A DNA stretch of 14,360 bases from Clostridia bacterium (lineage in GTDB: Bacteria; Bacillota; Clostridia; UMGS1883), in contig JAFSBF010000204.1 in the NCBI GenBank assembly GCA_017441965.1, positions 1 to 14,360 of the forward strand, given 5' to 3'. The position numbers were made by a program, and so were the translations under genes. Positions 1 through 7,651 of this stretch are shown one piece after another (positions within the stretch are counted from its first letter, which is position 1; each line of letters starts with the position of its first letter). The notes beneath the pieces were generated by a model. The model saw only the letters and a program-made list of their open reading frames with translations. It did no database searches and was not told the DNA's origin.

Positions 1-181
1 AGTTACAGTGTAACCGAGGGGATTTCGAGTGCGCCCCTATGTCCGTTTGCAACAAGCAGTTCAATCATCGTGCGCATAAAGCACACTCGATTTCACTGTG
101 TTGCTGCACAGCCCTTGTGTGCTCCCTGCATCGTCCACAGGACGCGGTCGCTACTCGGTTCCACTTCGATACCTGTCCGTG
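1..181 (-). other. GC-rich, hairpin-rich unassigned segment downstream of tadA
   Basis: No gene is recognised here. The segment is about 54% GC by hand count, clearly richer than the surrounding DNA. It holds several short inverted repeats: 17-21 with 34-38, 49-54 with 99-104 enclosing 70-75 with 81-86, 106-110 with 118-122, 132-136 with 140-144, and 137-141 with 172-176. In the 70-86 hairpin one pair is C/A on the plus strand but G-U on the minus strand, which favours a minus-strand transcript. In other Firmicutes the SRP RNA gene often lies between tadA and dnaX, so a structured RNA is plausible at this place. However, I do not see the conserved SRP S-domain loop or the Alu-domain consensus, and the segment runs off the window edge. 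A chance open frame is also present (see findings). Confidence 0.3.
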
Positions 182-646
182 TTATATTAAAGTTTTCTTC
201 CCTTCGCGAAGAGAGGCAAAGAAGCTTTTCAGCATAGAGGTACATTCCTCCTCCATAATGCCGCCGTAAACCCGTGTATTACTGCCAAAATATGATTTTG
301 AAAACAAATCTATTCTTCCGCCTGCGCCGCCGTATTCTGCATCATATGCTCCAAAATAGACACTGCGCATACGCGAATTTATTATCGCACCGCTGCACAT
401 AACGCACGGTTCCAATGTGACATAGAGGTCACAGTCAGAAAGACGCCAGTCACCAAGCTTTTCACAAGCTTTGCGGATTGCAACAATCTCTGCGTGGAGC
501 GTTGGGTCGTGCGTAACATTACGCACATTATGTCCTGTTGCAATTACCTGCCCATCACGCACTATTACTGCACCTACTGGCATTTCGCCTTCTTCTATTG
601 CTTTTTGCGCTTCATTAAGAGCAAGCCTCATAAATTTGTTTTCCAA
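182..646 (-). CDS. tadA: tRNA-specific adenosine deaminase TadA
   Basis: This enzyme deaminates the wobble adenosine 34 of tRNA-Arg(ACG) to inosine in the cytoplasm. The protein has the full cytidine-deaminase fold with the zinc and catalytic signatures HAE (residues 51-53 from the TTG start) and PCVMC (80-84), and the family's usual length of about 155 residues. The reading frame is open back to a GTG at 655. I prefer the TTG at 646 because a GAGGTGG ribosome site (652-658) lies 5 nt before it, and because the resulting N-terminus MENKFMRLAL matches the way TadA proteins normally begin. With the GTG start the mRNA would be almost leaderless, since the promoter at 663-691 would start transcription near 656-658. 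It is a single-gene unit separated from the upstream operon by the hairpin at 701-743. Identity is certain; the start is the only doubt. Confidence 0.97.
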   Translation of the reverse strand: MENKFMRLALNEAQKAIEEGEMPVGAVIVRDGQVIATGHNVRNVTHDPTLHAEIVAIRKACEKLGDWRLSDCDLYVTLEPCVMCSGAIINSRMRSVYFGAYDAEYGGAGGRIDLFSKSYFGSNTRVYGGIMEEECTSMLKSFFASLREGKKTLI

Positions 647-662
647 ATCAGCCACCTCGTAT

Positions 663-691
663 ATAATAGCATAAAAGCTGCATCACGTCAA
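663..691 (-). promoter_or_regulatory. sigma-A-type promoter of tadA
   Basis: On the minus strand, TTGACG (691-686) and TATTAT (668-663) are separated by exactly 17 bases. This is a near-consensus vegetative promoter. The expected transcription start is near 656-658, only about 10-12 nt before the preferred tadA start codon. Confidence 0.8.
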
Positions 692-700
692 GAAAATTTC

Positions 701-743
701 TCAAAGGGACTGTGGCAAAATGATTTTGCCACAGTCCCTTTGA
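701..743 (-). terminator. 20-bp perfect hairpin terminator of the epimerase-asnS-TPR unit
   Basis: Bases 701-720 are perfectly complementary to 724-743, with a TGA/TCA triloop. The hairpin begins immediately after the TPR gene's stop codon (746-744) and ends 9 nt before the tadA -35 box. It therefore separates the two transcription units. There is no long U-run after the stem in either direction; the A and T runs form the loop-side and outer parts of the stem itself. Confidence 0.7.
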
Positions 744-1562
744 TTATTGATTAAGATTGTCAAGTTCCTGACGTATCATTTCCTTTGTTACGGTCAGCAC
801 GCTTGTAAAACGGCAAGTAAGTGCCTTTTCAAAGTTTTCACGTGCGCCGTCTGTATCACCCATATTTTTAAGCACAAGTGCATAATTGTAATAAGGCATC
901 GGTGTAAAGAGCTGTTTTTCGAGAAGCTTTGAATAAATCTCCTTCGCCTTTACGTACTGTCCGGTGATGTAGTAAAGCTCACCGAGATTATCAGCAATAG
1001 TCTTATCATCCTCGTTATATTCGTATGCCTCAAGAAGAAATTCAAGAGTTTCTGTATAATTTTTCTCCTTCTTTGCATTTTCAAGAAGAAGAACACCGAG
1101 CGTTCCATAGGTGTTTGTAGATGGCATCTGTTTGTGAACAATAGTCGCAATCTTTATAGCCTCTTCAAGGTTCCCCTCTTTCCACGTGAGGACAGCAAGG
1201 TTGTGTTTTGCATTAATTTTATCCTCTGTCGTCGTACGATTTGAATTAATAACCTCATTAAGAAGTCGTCTGCCTTTATCAAATCGATTTTCACGCAGAC
1301 AGAATGATGAATAGGATATTTTTGCCTGCGCATTCATAAGCCCTGTTTTATATGCCTTTTGATAAAGCTTTTCACCCTTTTCGACATTACCCTTGATGTA
1401 ATATGCCTGAGAAGCAAGCTGAGTAAGGATAAGCGCACGTCTGTTCCACAAAAGAACTGCTACTACAATCAAAAGTGCAGCAAAAGCAACAAGTGCACCG
1501 AAATACTGTCCAATGAGCCAGAAGGCTCCAAAAAACGCAACAACATAAAGTAAATTTTTCAT
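744..1562 (-). CDS. membrane-anchored tetratricopeptide-repeat protein
   Basis: Function is unknown. The 272-residue protein starts with a long hydrophobic stretch (about residues 4-40) that can form two closely spaced transmembrane helices. The rest is helical, with TPR-like units at roughly residues 50-80, 85-115, 118-150, 155-185, 192-222 and 225-255. Typical signatures include NLAVLTWKEGNLEEAIKIA and NLGELYYITGQYVKAKEIY. The sequence suggests a membrane-tethered protein-interaction scaffold whose TPR domain is probably cytoplasmic; that topology is inferred. An AGAGGG ribosome site lies 7 nt before the ATG. The gene follows asnS with a 17-nt gap and is the last gene of the unit, ending flush against the hairpin at 701-743. 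No catalytic motif is visible. Confidence 0.9.
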   Translation of the reverse strand: MKNLLYVVAFFGAFWLIGQYFGALVAFAALLIVVAVLLWNRRALILTQLASQAYYIKGNVEKGEKLYQKAYKTGLMNAQAKISYSSFCLRENRFDKGRRLLNEVINSNRTTTEDKINAKHNLAVLTWKEGNLEEAIKIATIVHKQMPSTNTYGTLGVLLLENAKKEKNYTETLEFLLEAYEYNEDDKTIADNLGELYYITGQYVKAKEIYSKLLEKQLFTPMPYYNYALVLKNMGDTDGARENFEKALTCRFTSVLTVTKEMIRQELDNLNQ

Positions 1563-1579
1563 AGTAAAGCCCTCTCAAA

Positions 1580-2974
1580 TCAGAACTCTGCGGAGCCAGT
1601 TGTTCTGGGGAAGCTCATCGCATCACGGATATTAGAAATACCTGTAATATACATAAGCGCTCTTTCAAATCCGAGACCAAAGCCCGCGTGCTTTGCACTG
1701 CCGTAACGGCGAAGGTCAAGATACCACCAGTAATCCTTGGGGTCAAGACCAAGCTCTGCCATACGTTTTTCAAGAAGGTCAAGTCTTTCCTCACGCTGAC
1801 TTCCACCGATGATTTCACCAACCCCCGGAACAAGGCAGTCCATAGCGGCAACCGTCTTACCATCATCATTCATACGCATATAGAATGCCTTAATATCCTT
1901 GGGATAATCCATAACGAACACAGGACGCTTGAAAATCTTTTCTGTAAGATAACGCTCATGCTCTGTCTGAAGGTCGATACCCCACTCTACGGGATATTCA
2001 AACTTCTCGCCGCTTTCCTGCAAAAGTTTAATTGCCTCGGTATATGACACCCTGCCAAAGTCGGAGTTAAGCACCATATTAAGTCTTTCAAGAAGTGTGT
2101 TGTCAATAAACTTATTGAAAAATTCCATTTCCTCGGGTGCGTTGTCAAGAACATATTTAATAATATATTTGAGCATATCCTCTGCAAGCTGTGCATCATC
2201 TTCAAGGTCAGCAAAAGCAATTTCAGGCTCTACCATCCAGAATTCTGCACCGTGACGTGGGGTATTACTCTTCTCCGCACGGAAGGTGGGACCGAAGGTA
2301 TACACACTTCCAAGTGCCATTGCGTGGGTTTCTACATTAAGCTGCCCGCTTACCGTAAGGCTTGTAGGCTTACCAAAGAAATCCTGAGAGAAATCCACAC
2401 TGCCATCCTCATTTCTTGGAGGATTTTCAATATCAAGAGAGGTTACACGGAACATCTCCCCTGCGCCCTCACAGTCACTTGTTGTGATAATGGGGGTGTG
2501 AACGTATACAAATCCTCTTTCATTAAAGAAGGAATGAATTGCATATGCAAGAATACTTCTCACACGGAAAACTGCAGAGAAAGTATTCGTTCTGGGACGA
2601 AGATGCGCAATAGTACGAAGATATTCGTTTGAATGGCGCTTTTTCTGCAAAGGATAATCAGGAGTTGACTCACCCTCAATCTCCGCAACATCTGCATTAA
2701 GCTCAAAAGGCTGCTTTGCATCGGGGGTAAGAACAATGCTGCCCTCAAAATACACTGCACTGCCTACGTTAAGAGAAGCAATAGCATCATAAGAATCAAG
2801 CTTGTCCTTTTCAATAACAACCTGAAGGCAGTCAAAAAAGCTACCGTCGTTAATTGAAACAAAGCCGACATTGTTATTTGCACGGATAGAGCGTATCCAT
2901 CCTGCAACACGCACCTTTTCCCCATTTTTAAGGTCTGTGCTTCTGTAAAGCTGTTTTATGGTAGTACGTTTCAT
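1580..2974 (-). CDS. asnS: asparaginyl-tRNA synthetase
   Basis: This class IIb synthetase charges tRNA-Asn with asparagine using ATP, in the cytoplasm. The 464-residue length is normal for bacterial AsnRS. An N-terminal OB-fold anticodon-binding domain spans about residues 18-105. The class II catalytic core follows: motif 1 around 140-165 (ending in the HTPIIT strand), motif 2 at 231-251 with [15 protein letters not shown] and the VEPE end, and motif 3 at 431-440 ([10 protein letters not shown]). The C-terminus [16 protein letters not shown] is the typical AsnRS ending, which confirms that its TGA stop codon is a real stop in this organism. An AGAAAGGG ribosome site lies 8 nt before the ATG. 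It is the middle gene of epimerase-asnS-TPR, with gaps of 19 and 17 nt. Confidence 0.99.
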   Translation of the reverse strand: MKRTTIKQLYRSTDLKNGEKVRVAGWIRSIRANNNVGFVSINDGSFFDCLQVVIEKDKLDSYDAIASLNVGSAVYFEGSIVLTPDAKQPFELNADVAEIEGESTPDYPLQKKRHSNEYLRTIAHLRPRTNTFSAVFRVRSILAYAIHSFFNERGFVYVHTPIITTSDCEGAGEMFRVTSLDIENPPRNEDGSVDFSQDFFGKPTSLTVSGQLNVETHAMALGSVYTFGPTFRAEKSNTPRHGAEFWMVEPEIAFADLEDDAQLAEDMLKYIIKYVLDNAPEEMEFFNKFIDNTLLERLNMVLNSDFGRVSYTEAIKLLQESGEKFEYPVEWGIDLQTEHERYLTEKIFKRPVFVMDYPKDIKAFYMRMNDDGKTVAAMDCLVPGVGEIIGGSQREERLDLLEKRMAELGLDPKDYWWYLDLRRYGSAKHAGFGLGFERALMYITGISNIRDAMSFPRTTGSAEF

Positions 2975-2993
2975 AAAATATACCCTTTCTGTT

Positions 2994-3851
2994 TTAGTCT
3001 ATTGTAATCGTATGTGTATTTTTAAACACACCGTTTTTTGCAAGCTTATTTATGCCCGGTTTTTCGGGAAGGTTACTTACAACACCGTCATTATCGGGAA
3101 GTGCGCACCATGGCTCTATACATAAAAATGGTGCCTTTGGCTCTTTCCACAAAAGAAGGTGGGCAGTTTCGGGATAATCAACCGTAATTTTCTTCTTTGT
3201 GTTTTTACCCACAAGAGAAACTCTCTTCACACTGATGTTTTCAAAAATATATGTGTCACGCTCTGCAAAATCATCATCCACAAGCTGCATTTCACCATTT
3301 TCCAAAACAACGGTTTCCGTCTTTCCTGAAAGGAACGGTCCGTTAAGAAGAGAATTTTCAAGCGTATCTACACCTTCAAACCGGACACTGAAATCGCCCG
3401 TCTCTCCCTCCCACATATATGCTTCGTGAGAGCCGATTGAAAAATACATATCACCATCGGTTTTGTTATTTACGACATAGGTAACATTTATTTTATTTCC
3501 TTCAAGAGCATATATAACACGAAGCTCGTAATCAAAGGGATAGACCTTTTTTGATTTTTCATCCGATACAAGAAGATATGTTACAGAGCTGCTGTCGGCA
3601 TTTTCAATAATAAATTCACAATCTCTTCCAAAGCCGTGAGCGGTCATATTATATGAAGCTCCGTTATATATGTATCGTCCCTCGGTAAGCTTTCCGCATA
3701 TGGGCCATAAAAGCGGTGCCTGACCGTTCCAGTATTTTTCATCACCCTGCCAGAGCCTTTCTACGCCGTCTTTATCGACAATACTTTTAAGCTCCGCACC
3801 AAGTGTATCTATTTCCACTGTTAAAAAATCGTTTTTTATAATTGTACGCAT
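2994..3851 (-). CDS. aldose 1-epimerase family protein, LacX-like
   Basis: This is a galactose-mutarotase-fold protein that probably interconverts anomers of an aldohexose or a related sugar in the cytoplasm. It has 285 residues and the motif layout of the LacX subgroup: [11 protein letters not shown] (45-55), AHGFGRD (71-77) containing a candidate catalytic histidine, GSHEAY (140-145) where the family usually has G-x-H-P-A-F, and [10 protein letters not shown] (244-253) containing the candidate catalytic glutamate. The proline-to-glutamate change in the second histidine motif is unusual but both histidines and the glutamate remain. A ribosome site with AAAGGAAG lies about 9-11 nt before the ATG. 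It is the first gene of the asnS unit; the real substrate cannot be read from the sequence. Confidence 0.93.
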   Translation of the reverse strand: MRTIIKNDFLTVEIDTLGAELKSIVDKDGVERLWQGDEKYWNGQAPLLWPICGKLTEGRYIYNGASYNMTAHGFGRDCEFIIENADSSSVTYLLVSDEKSKKVYPFDYELRVIYALEGNKINVTYVVNNKTDGDMYFSIGSHEAYMWEGETGDFSVRFEGVDTLENSLLNGPFLSGKTETVVLENGEMQLVDDDFAERDTYIFENISVKRVSLVGKNTKKKITVDYPETAHLLLWKEPKAPFLCIEPWCALPDNDGVVSNLPEKPGINKLAKNGVFKNTHTITID

Positions 3852-3887
3852 ACTTAACTTCTTCCTTTAAGATTTAGTAAATATAGA

Positions 3888-3928
3888 ACAAAAACTGTCA
3901 CACCCTCATTTTTATGAGGGCGTGACAG
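3888..3928 (-). terminator. rho-independent terminator after the CD1247-like gene
   Basis: Arms 3895-3909 and 3914-3928 pair over 15 positions with one mismatch and a 4-base loop. On the minus strand the stem is followed by five U residues and then a further U-rich stretch, a standard intrinsic terminator. It closes the efp-CD1247 unit 18 bases after the stop codon of the upstream gene. Confidence 0.9.
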
Positions 3929-3945
3929 CCTTTGCGGAGAAAGGA

Positions 3946-4353
3946 TTATTCTCCGCACTCACTGCAATTTTCGCAATCGCAGTCAAATTCAAGCTCAATT
4001 TCCTCCTGACAAGAAGGACATACAATCTTGTCATCGCAAGAAGCAAGTGTTTCAGGGTCAAGATAAATCATATCACCGCAAGCGGGACACTCAACACCGA
4101 ATTCGTCATTGTCGTCGAAATCGTCCTCATCATCATACACATAGCCCTCAAGTGCATCAAGGTCTTCATCAACCTCGTCAAGCTGCGCTTGTGTTTCGTC
4201 CTGAATTTCCTCTATCTCTGCAATCTCGTCTGCTATATCTGCAAGTGCATCAACAATTGCGATAAGGAGTTTGCCCTCTTTAGTAGTTTCGTCGATATCA
4301 AGACCTTCCGAAAGACCTGTGATATACGCCATTTTTTCTGTTAAATAGCTCAT
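3946..4353 (-). CDS. CD1247-like acidic zinc-ribbon protein
   Basis: This 135-residue protein has unknown function. The N-terminal 48 residues (starting MSYLTEKMAYITGLSEGLDI) match the conserved domain I know from clostridial CD1247-type proteins. They are followed by a very acidic helical or coiled-coil region (about 40-85). A zinc ribbon then has CPAC (about 88-91) paired with CPSC (about 111-114). The C-terminus ends in a further cysteine cluster, C-D-C-E-N-C-S-E-C, so ten or fewer residues hold four extra possible metal ligands. The frame is open for 20 more codons upstream, but GGAGGG at 4358-4363 precedes the ATG at 4353, which decides the start. It lies 22 nt after efp and shares its transcript, ending at the terminator 3888-3928. 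Confidence 0.9.
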   Translation of the reverse strand: MSYLTEKMAYITGLSEGLDIDETTKEGKLLIAIVDALADIADEIAEIEEIQDETQAQLDEVDEDLDALEGYVYDDEDDFDDNDEFGVECPACGDMIYLDPETLASCDDKIVCPSCQEEIELEFDCDCENCSECGE

Positions 4354-4375
4354 ATTGCCCTCCAAAAATGTTTTA

Positions 4376-4933
4376 TTATGCACGTCCGAGGTATTCCCCG
4401 GTACGTGTATCAACCTTAATTGTTTCCCCGTTATCGATGAAAAGGGGAACCTGAACTACTGCACCTGTTTCAAGTGTTGCAGGCTTTGTAGCACCGGTTG
4501 CAGTATTACCTGCAAAGCCGGGCTCTGTTTCTGTGATTGCAAGCTCAACAATGTTCGGAGGCTCAATAGCAAAGATATTTCCCTTATAGGAAAGAATCTT
4601 AACCTGCATATTCTCCTTAACAAACTTGAGTGCATCACCAAGCTGATCTTGGCTTACAGGAATCTGCTCGTAAGTTTCGGGATCCATAAAGTAGAAAAGG
4701 TCACCGTCATTGTAAAGATACTCCATATCCTTACGGTCAATGTGTGCCTTGGGCATTTTGTCTGTGGGGTTGAAAGTCTTTTCAACAACGCCGCCTGAAA
4801 TAACATTCTTAATCTTTGTTCTTACAAACGCTGCACCTTTACCGGGTTTAACGTGCTGGAATTCGATTATCTGATAAACGCTTCCATCATATTCAAAAGT
4901 AACACCGTTTCTGAAATCTCCTGCTGAAATCAT
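4376..4933 (-). CDS. efp: translation elongation factor P
   Basis: EF-P binds between the P and E sites of the ribosome and relieves stalling at polyproline stretches. The 185-residue protein shows all three beta domains of the family. The N-terminal KOW-like domain carries the exposed loop KPGKGAAF (29-36), whose lysine 32 is the position that is modified in homologues. The C-terminal OB domain ends in the family's [12 protein letters not shown]. An AAAGGA ribosome site lies 8 nt before the ATG. It has its own promoter at 4976-5004 and leads a two-gene unit with the CD1247-like gene. No EpmA/EpmB homologue is seen in the window, so the type of lysine modification cannot be stated. Confidence 0.99.
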   Translation of the reverse strand: MISAGDFRNGVTFEYDGSVYQIIEFQHVKPGKGAAFVRTKIKNVISGGVVEKTFNPTDKMPKAHIDRKDMEYLYNDGDLFYFMDPETYEQIPVSQDQLGDALKFVKENMQVKILSYKGNIFAIEPPNIVELAITETEPGFAGNTATGATKPATLETGAVVQVPLFIDNGETIKVDTRTGEYLGRA

Positions 4934-4975
4934 TTTATCTATCCTTTCGTAACAAAAATATTTTCCTTATGATAT

Positions 4976-5004
4976 ATTCTACAACATATTACCATAAATA
5001 TCAA
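4976..5004 (-). promoter_or_regulatory. sigma-A-type promoter of efp
   Basis: On the minus strand, TTGATA (5004-4999) and TAGAAT (4981-4976) are separated by 17 bases. The predicted start is near 4969, giving a leader of about 35 nt before efp. The rest of 4934-5044 is AT-rich; only a weak A/T hairpin follows the U32 stop codon, with no clear terminator. Confidence 0.75.
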
Positions 5005-5044
5005 GAACTTTTTTTTGATAAAGCTGTAAAAGTTTAAGCATAAG

Positions 5045-7117
5045 TTATTTAAGCAAATATCCTCGTGTATAAAGCGCAGGCTTCGTCGGGGAGATTTCTC
5101 CGCGATACATTTTTATAACCTTTTCTGTTTCAGTTTTTCCCTCGGCTAAAAAAACTATCCGTATTGCGCCTATATTACTTTTATAAACCTCTTTCAGTTT
5201 ATCCGCCATAAATGTAATGCGTGAGTTAAGCACTGTGTTTATATGCGTATCGCTGTCCCCTATCAGTGTAAACTGCGCCCCTGTTTTGTCTTTGATGCTG
5301 ATTGGCTCTTTGCAATCACACCTGCCCGTAATTCCACGGATAAGGCACGCACGGCTTGTCATAACACATTGGTATCCATGACAAACAGCTTCGCACAAAA
5401 GCTTTGTTTTTGAAGTAATTTGTGCAATCTCAGACAGTGAAAGCTCTGTCGAAAGGGTTATTCCCTCACAAACATCTTCAAGCGACAGTGCCGAGACAGA
5501 GTTATATATATTCATTCCCCAATCGGCATATACCTTTCTCCCCTGCTTCTTCGCAAGAGAAAGCATACCTGGAGTACTTGCATATACGCCGTAGGTCCTT
5601 GGAATTTGCGAGAGCTGTTTTTCCGTTTTTTCTTCATCAAGAACGACCTGCGGCAGCAATACAAAGCACCTTTCATCAGGCACAATCTCACTCCACAAAG
5701 AAAGCGGAACAAGCACTCTGTCAGCTTTCTTTGCGCCTTCAAACTGCTCCTTTGTTCTTACCTGCACGCTGATAAGAGGTTTTTTGCGACTAATATAATT
5801 TTTATTCTGAGGATATGAATACTCAAAAGTTTCTTTCGGTATAATTTGTGCCCTTTTTTCCATAAGGGCGTTTGCCGCCTCCCTGCGGACTAAATTAAGC
5901 TCCGACGCCCGAAGCGTTAACCCCTCATCGGCTATAAATTCAAACGAATTCAGAGAAAAAGGCGTTTGTCCCAGCTTTGCAATCTGGCTGTATGCACGCT
6001 CTTTCGTAAGGGGTAGATTTTGCGCAATTTCTCCCACTGCACCATAAGCCGTTACTCTATTCACGCCGTCCGTAAGGGATAATGATGAAGGCTCATTTTT
6101 CTTTAATTTCAAGATTGCATCAATGGAAATTTTCTTGTTTTCTGCTCCGTTACGATAGGTATTTTCCGCCTCTTTAAGTGCGGCTTCATCAGCGCGCAAT
6201 GTAAGCTTATCATTGCTGATAGAATAGTTCATTATTTCAGGCGTATTATATCCGCTGAAATACCCCTTTGTAAAGCCGTCACCACGGACAAATATTTTTT
6301 CGAGGTATTCTTCGTCCTCTTTTTTAAGAGACGAAAGGCTGTCAAGATATTTTCGGTAAACTCCCGTTACTGCGGCAACGTACTGCGCACTTTTCATTCT
6401 GCCCTCTATCTTAAAGCTTGTGATGCCTGCATCGCACATTTCCCTAAGATTGTCGGCAAGGCACAAATCCCTCGGGCTTAAGAAATATCCGTTTTTTTGC
6501 CCGAAGTTATATTTTTGTCTGCACGGCTGTGCACACATACCACGGTTACCGCTCCTGCCGCCGATAAATGAGGACATCAGACATTTTCCTGAAAAGCTGA
6601 TACATAATGCCCCGTGCACAAATGCCTCCAGCTCGGTATCGGTGTTTTCGTGGATATGGCGGATTTCCTCCATTGAAAGCTCCCTCGCAAGTACGACACG
6701 TGAAAAGCCCATATTTGAAAGAGCCTCAACATCATAAATATTACACGCAGTAAGCTGAGTGCTGGCATGAAGCTCCATTTCGGGGCATACACTGCGTGCG
6801 ATTTGCGCTGCACCGATATCCTGAATTATAAGGGCATCGACACCTGCATTTGCCGCCTTTACAACTGCATTTTCATATGTTTTAAGTTCTTTATCACTTA
6901 CAAGTGTATTAAGTGCAAGATGCACACGTACACCCCTTACGTGGCAGTAACGCACTGCCTCCCCCACCTCTTTCCAGGTGAAGTTCTGGGCGTTCTTCCT
7001 CGCACTGAAGGATTGCTCCCCTATATATACTGCATCAGCACCGTTTTGCACCGCTGCACAAAGTGCCTCCCACCTTCCGGCAGGGGCAAGAAGTTCTGTT
7101 TTTCTGCTGTTTTTCAT
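5045..7117 (-). CDS. U32-family protein with DUF3656-like C-terminus (RlhA/TrhP-like RNA hydroxylation protein)
   Basis: Members of this family were named collagenase-like peptidases. The characterised relatives RlhA and TrhP hydroxylate 23S rRNA cytidine or tRNA wobble uridine in a prephenate- and iron-sulfur-dependent way. The 690-residue protein begins with the TIM-barrel part ELLAPAG (8-14). The U32 signature around 166-199 has four cysteines (C172, C179, C195, C199) fit to bind a [4Fe-4S] cluster, and FKIEGRMKSAQYVAAV follows at 235-250. The long C-terminal half resembles the DUF3656 extension of RlhA and has a further cysteine cluster near the end (ACLIRG..GRCDC). Start choice is uncertain: the ATG at 7117 has no ribosome site, a TTG at 7129 has GGGAG 8 nt before it, and the frame is open to 7228 inside zapA. 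It is downstream of zapA by 67 nt and probably cotranscribed. The exact RNA target is unknown. Confidence 0.9.
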   Translation of the reverse strand: MKNSRKTELLAPAGRWEALCAAVQNGADAVYIGEQSFSARKNAQNFTWKEVGEAVRYCHVRGVRVHLALNTLVSDKELKTYENAVVKAANAGVDALIIQDIGAAQIARSVCPEMELHASTQLTACNIYDVEALSNMGFSRVVLARELSMEEIRHIHENTDTELEAFVHGALCISFSGKCLMSSFIGGRSGNRGMCAQPCRQKYNFGQKNGYFLSPRDLCLADNLREMCDAGITSFKIEGRMKSAQYVAAVTGVYRKYLDSLSSLKKEDEEYLEKIFVRGDGFTKGYFSGYNTPEIMNYSISNDKLTLRADEAALKEAENTYRNGAENKKISIDAILKLKKNEPSSLSLTDGVNRVTAYGAVGEIAQNLPLTKERAYSQIAKLGQTPFSLNSFEFIADEGLTLRASELNLVRREAANALMEKRAQIIPKETFEYSYPQNKNYISRKKPLISVQVRTKEQFEGAKKADRVLVPLSLWSEIVPDERCFVLLPQVVLDEEKTEKQLSQIPRTYGVYASTPGMLSLAKKQGRKVYADWGMNIYNSVSALSLEDVCEGITLSTELSLSEIAQITSKTKLLCEAVCHGYQCVMTSRACLIRGITGRCDCKEPISIKDKTGAQFTLIGDSDTHINTVLNSRITFMADKLKEVYKSNIGAIRIVFLAEGKTETEKVIKMYRGEISPTKPALYTRGYLLK

Positions 7118-7184
7118 ACCTAAACACAAAAAGCACGCTCCCGACAAAAGACATATTCTGCAGGAACGCACCTTTTTCCCTTTT

Positions 7185-7568
7185 TTAATATTTTCTATTC
7201 TTAAGCTCCGTTTCAAGCTTGACAACATTCATTTTAAGCGACTGATTTTCTGCACGCAGGCGGTTAAGCTCCGCATTCATTTTATCAAGTGCAAGCTTGC
7301 TCGCCCCTGCCTCCTCGGCATATTTTAAAAGCTGCGCCCTGAGTTTTTCGTTATCCTCCTGCGCCTGCATATATTCATCACAGACATTCACTGCCGTAAG
7401 CACTGCCGCCATAGAGGTTGAAAGACGCTTATCCCTTGAAATAAGCTCCCTCATTTTCTTATCGACGTGATAAGCAACGTGACGGACATATTCCTCGTCA
7501 GCCTCACAGACTATTCTGTATTCCGCATTATTTATTTTAACAACGGTGGTTGTTCTTTTCTCTTCCAC
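7185..7568 (-). CDS. zapA: cell division protein ZapA
   Basis: ZapA binds FtsZ and bundles its protofilaments at the Z ring. The 127-residue protein has the conserved N-terminal head: TVVKINNAEYRIVCEADEEY (8-27) and a helix with the VDKKM motif (33-37). A short hinge and a long coiled coil follow (about 65-125) with leucine- and glutamate-rich heptads, such as MNAELNRLRAENQSLK. It starts at a GTG with AAAGGA 9 nt upstream and a near-consensus promoter at 7599-7627. The Firmicute ZapA length of about 90-150 fits. It is the first gene of a zapA-U32 unit. Confidence 0.95.
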   Translation of the reverse strand: MEEKRTTTVVKINNAEYRIVCEADEEYVRHVAYHVDKKMRELISRDKRLSTSMAAVLTAVNVCDEYMQAQEDNEKLRAQLLKYAEEAGASKLALDKMNAELNRLRAENQSLKMNVVKLETELKNRKY

Positions 7569-7598
7569 AAAATCAAATCCTTTCAGATATACATTTTA

Positions 7599-7627
7599 AG
7601 TATATCGCATAAAAGGACAAAATTCAA
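7599..7627 (-). promoter_or_regulatory. sigma-A-type promoter of zapA-U32
   Basis: On the minus strand, TTGAAT (7627-7622) and TATACT (7604-7599) are separated by 17 bases. The predicted start is near 7592, about 25 nt before the zapA GTG and just upstream of its ribosome site at 7578-7583. Confidence 0.75.
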
Positions 7628-7651
7628 CTGTTTTTTTACTGCAAGTCAAAA

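Noticed and set aside
1..181. SRP RNA or a tRNA-Ser-like gene on the minus strand
   Set aside because: A stretch after tadA (GGTATCGAAGTGG) recalls a tRNA-Ser D-arm and the place suits SRP RNA, but no matching acceptor 3' strand, T-arm, SRP Alu consensus or S-domain loop is visible.
39..269. Plus-strand open frame across the left edge and the end of tadA
   Set aside because: It overlaps the antisense of tadA, has no ribosome site, and its composition does not resemble a protein.
5422..5818. Overlapping plus-strand frames opposite the U32 gene
   Set aside because: They are antisense shadows of a well-supported gene and have no ribosome sites.
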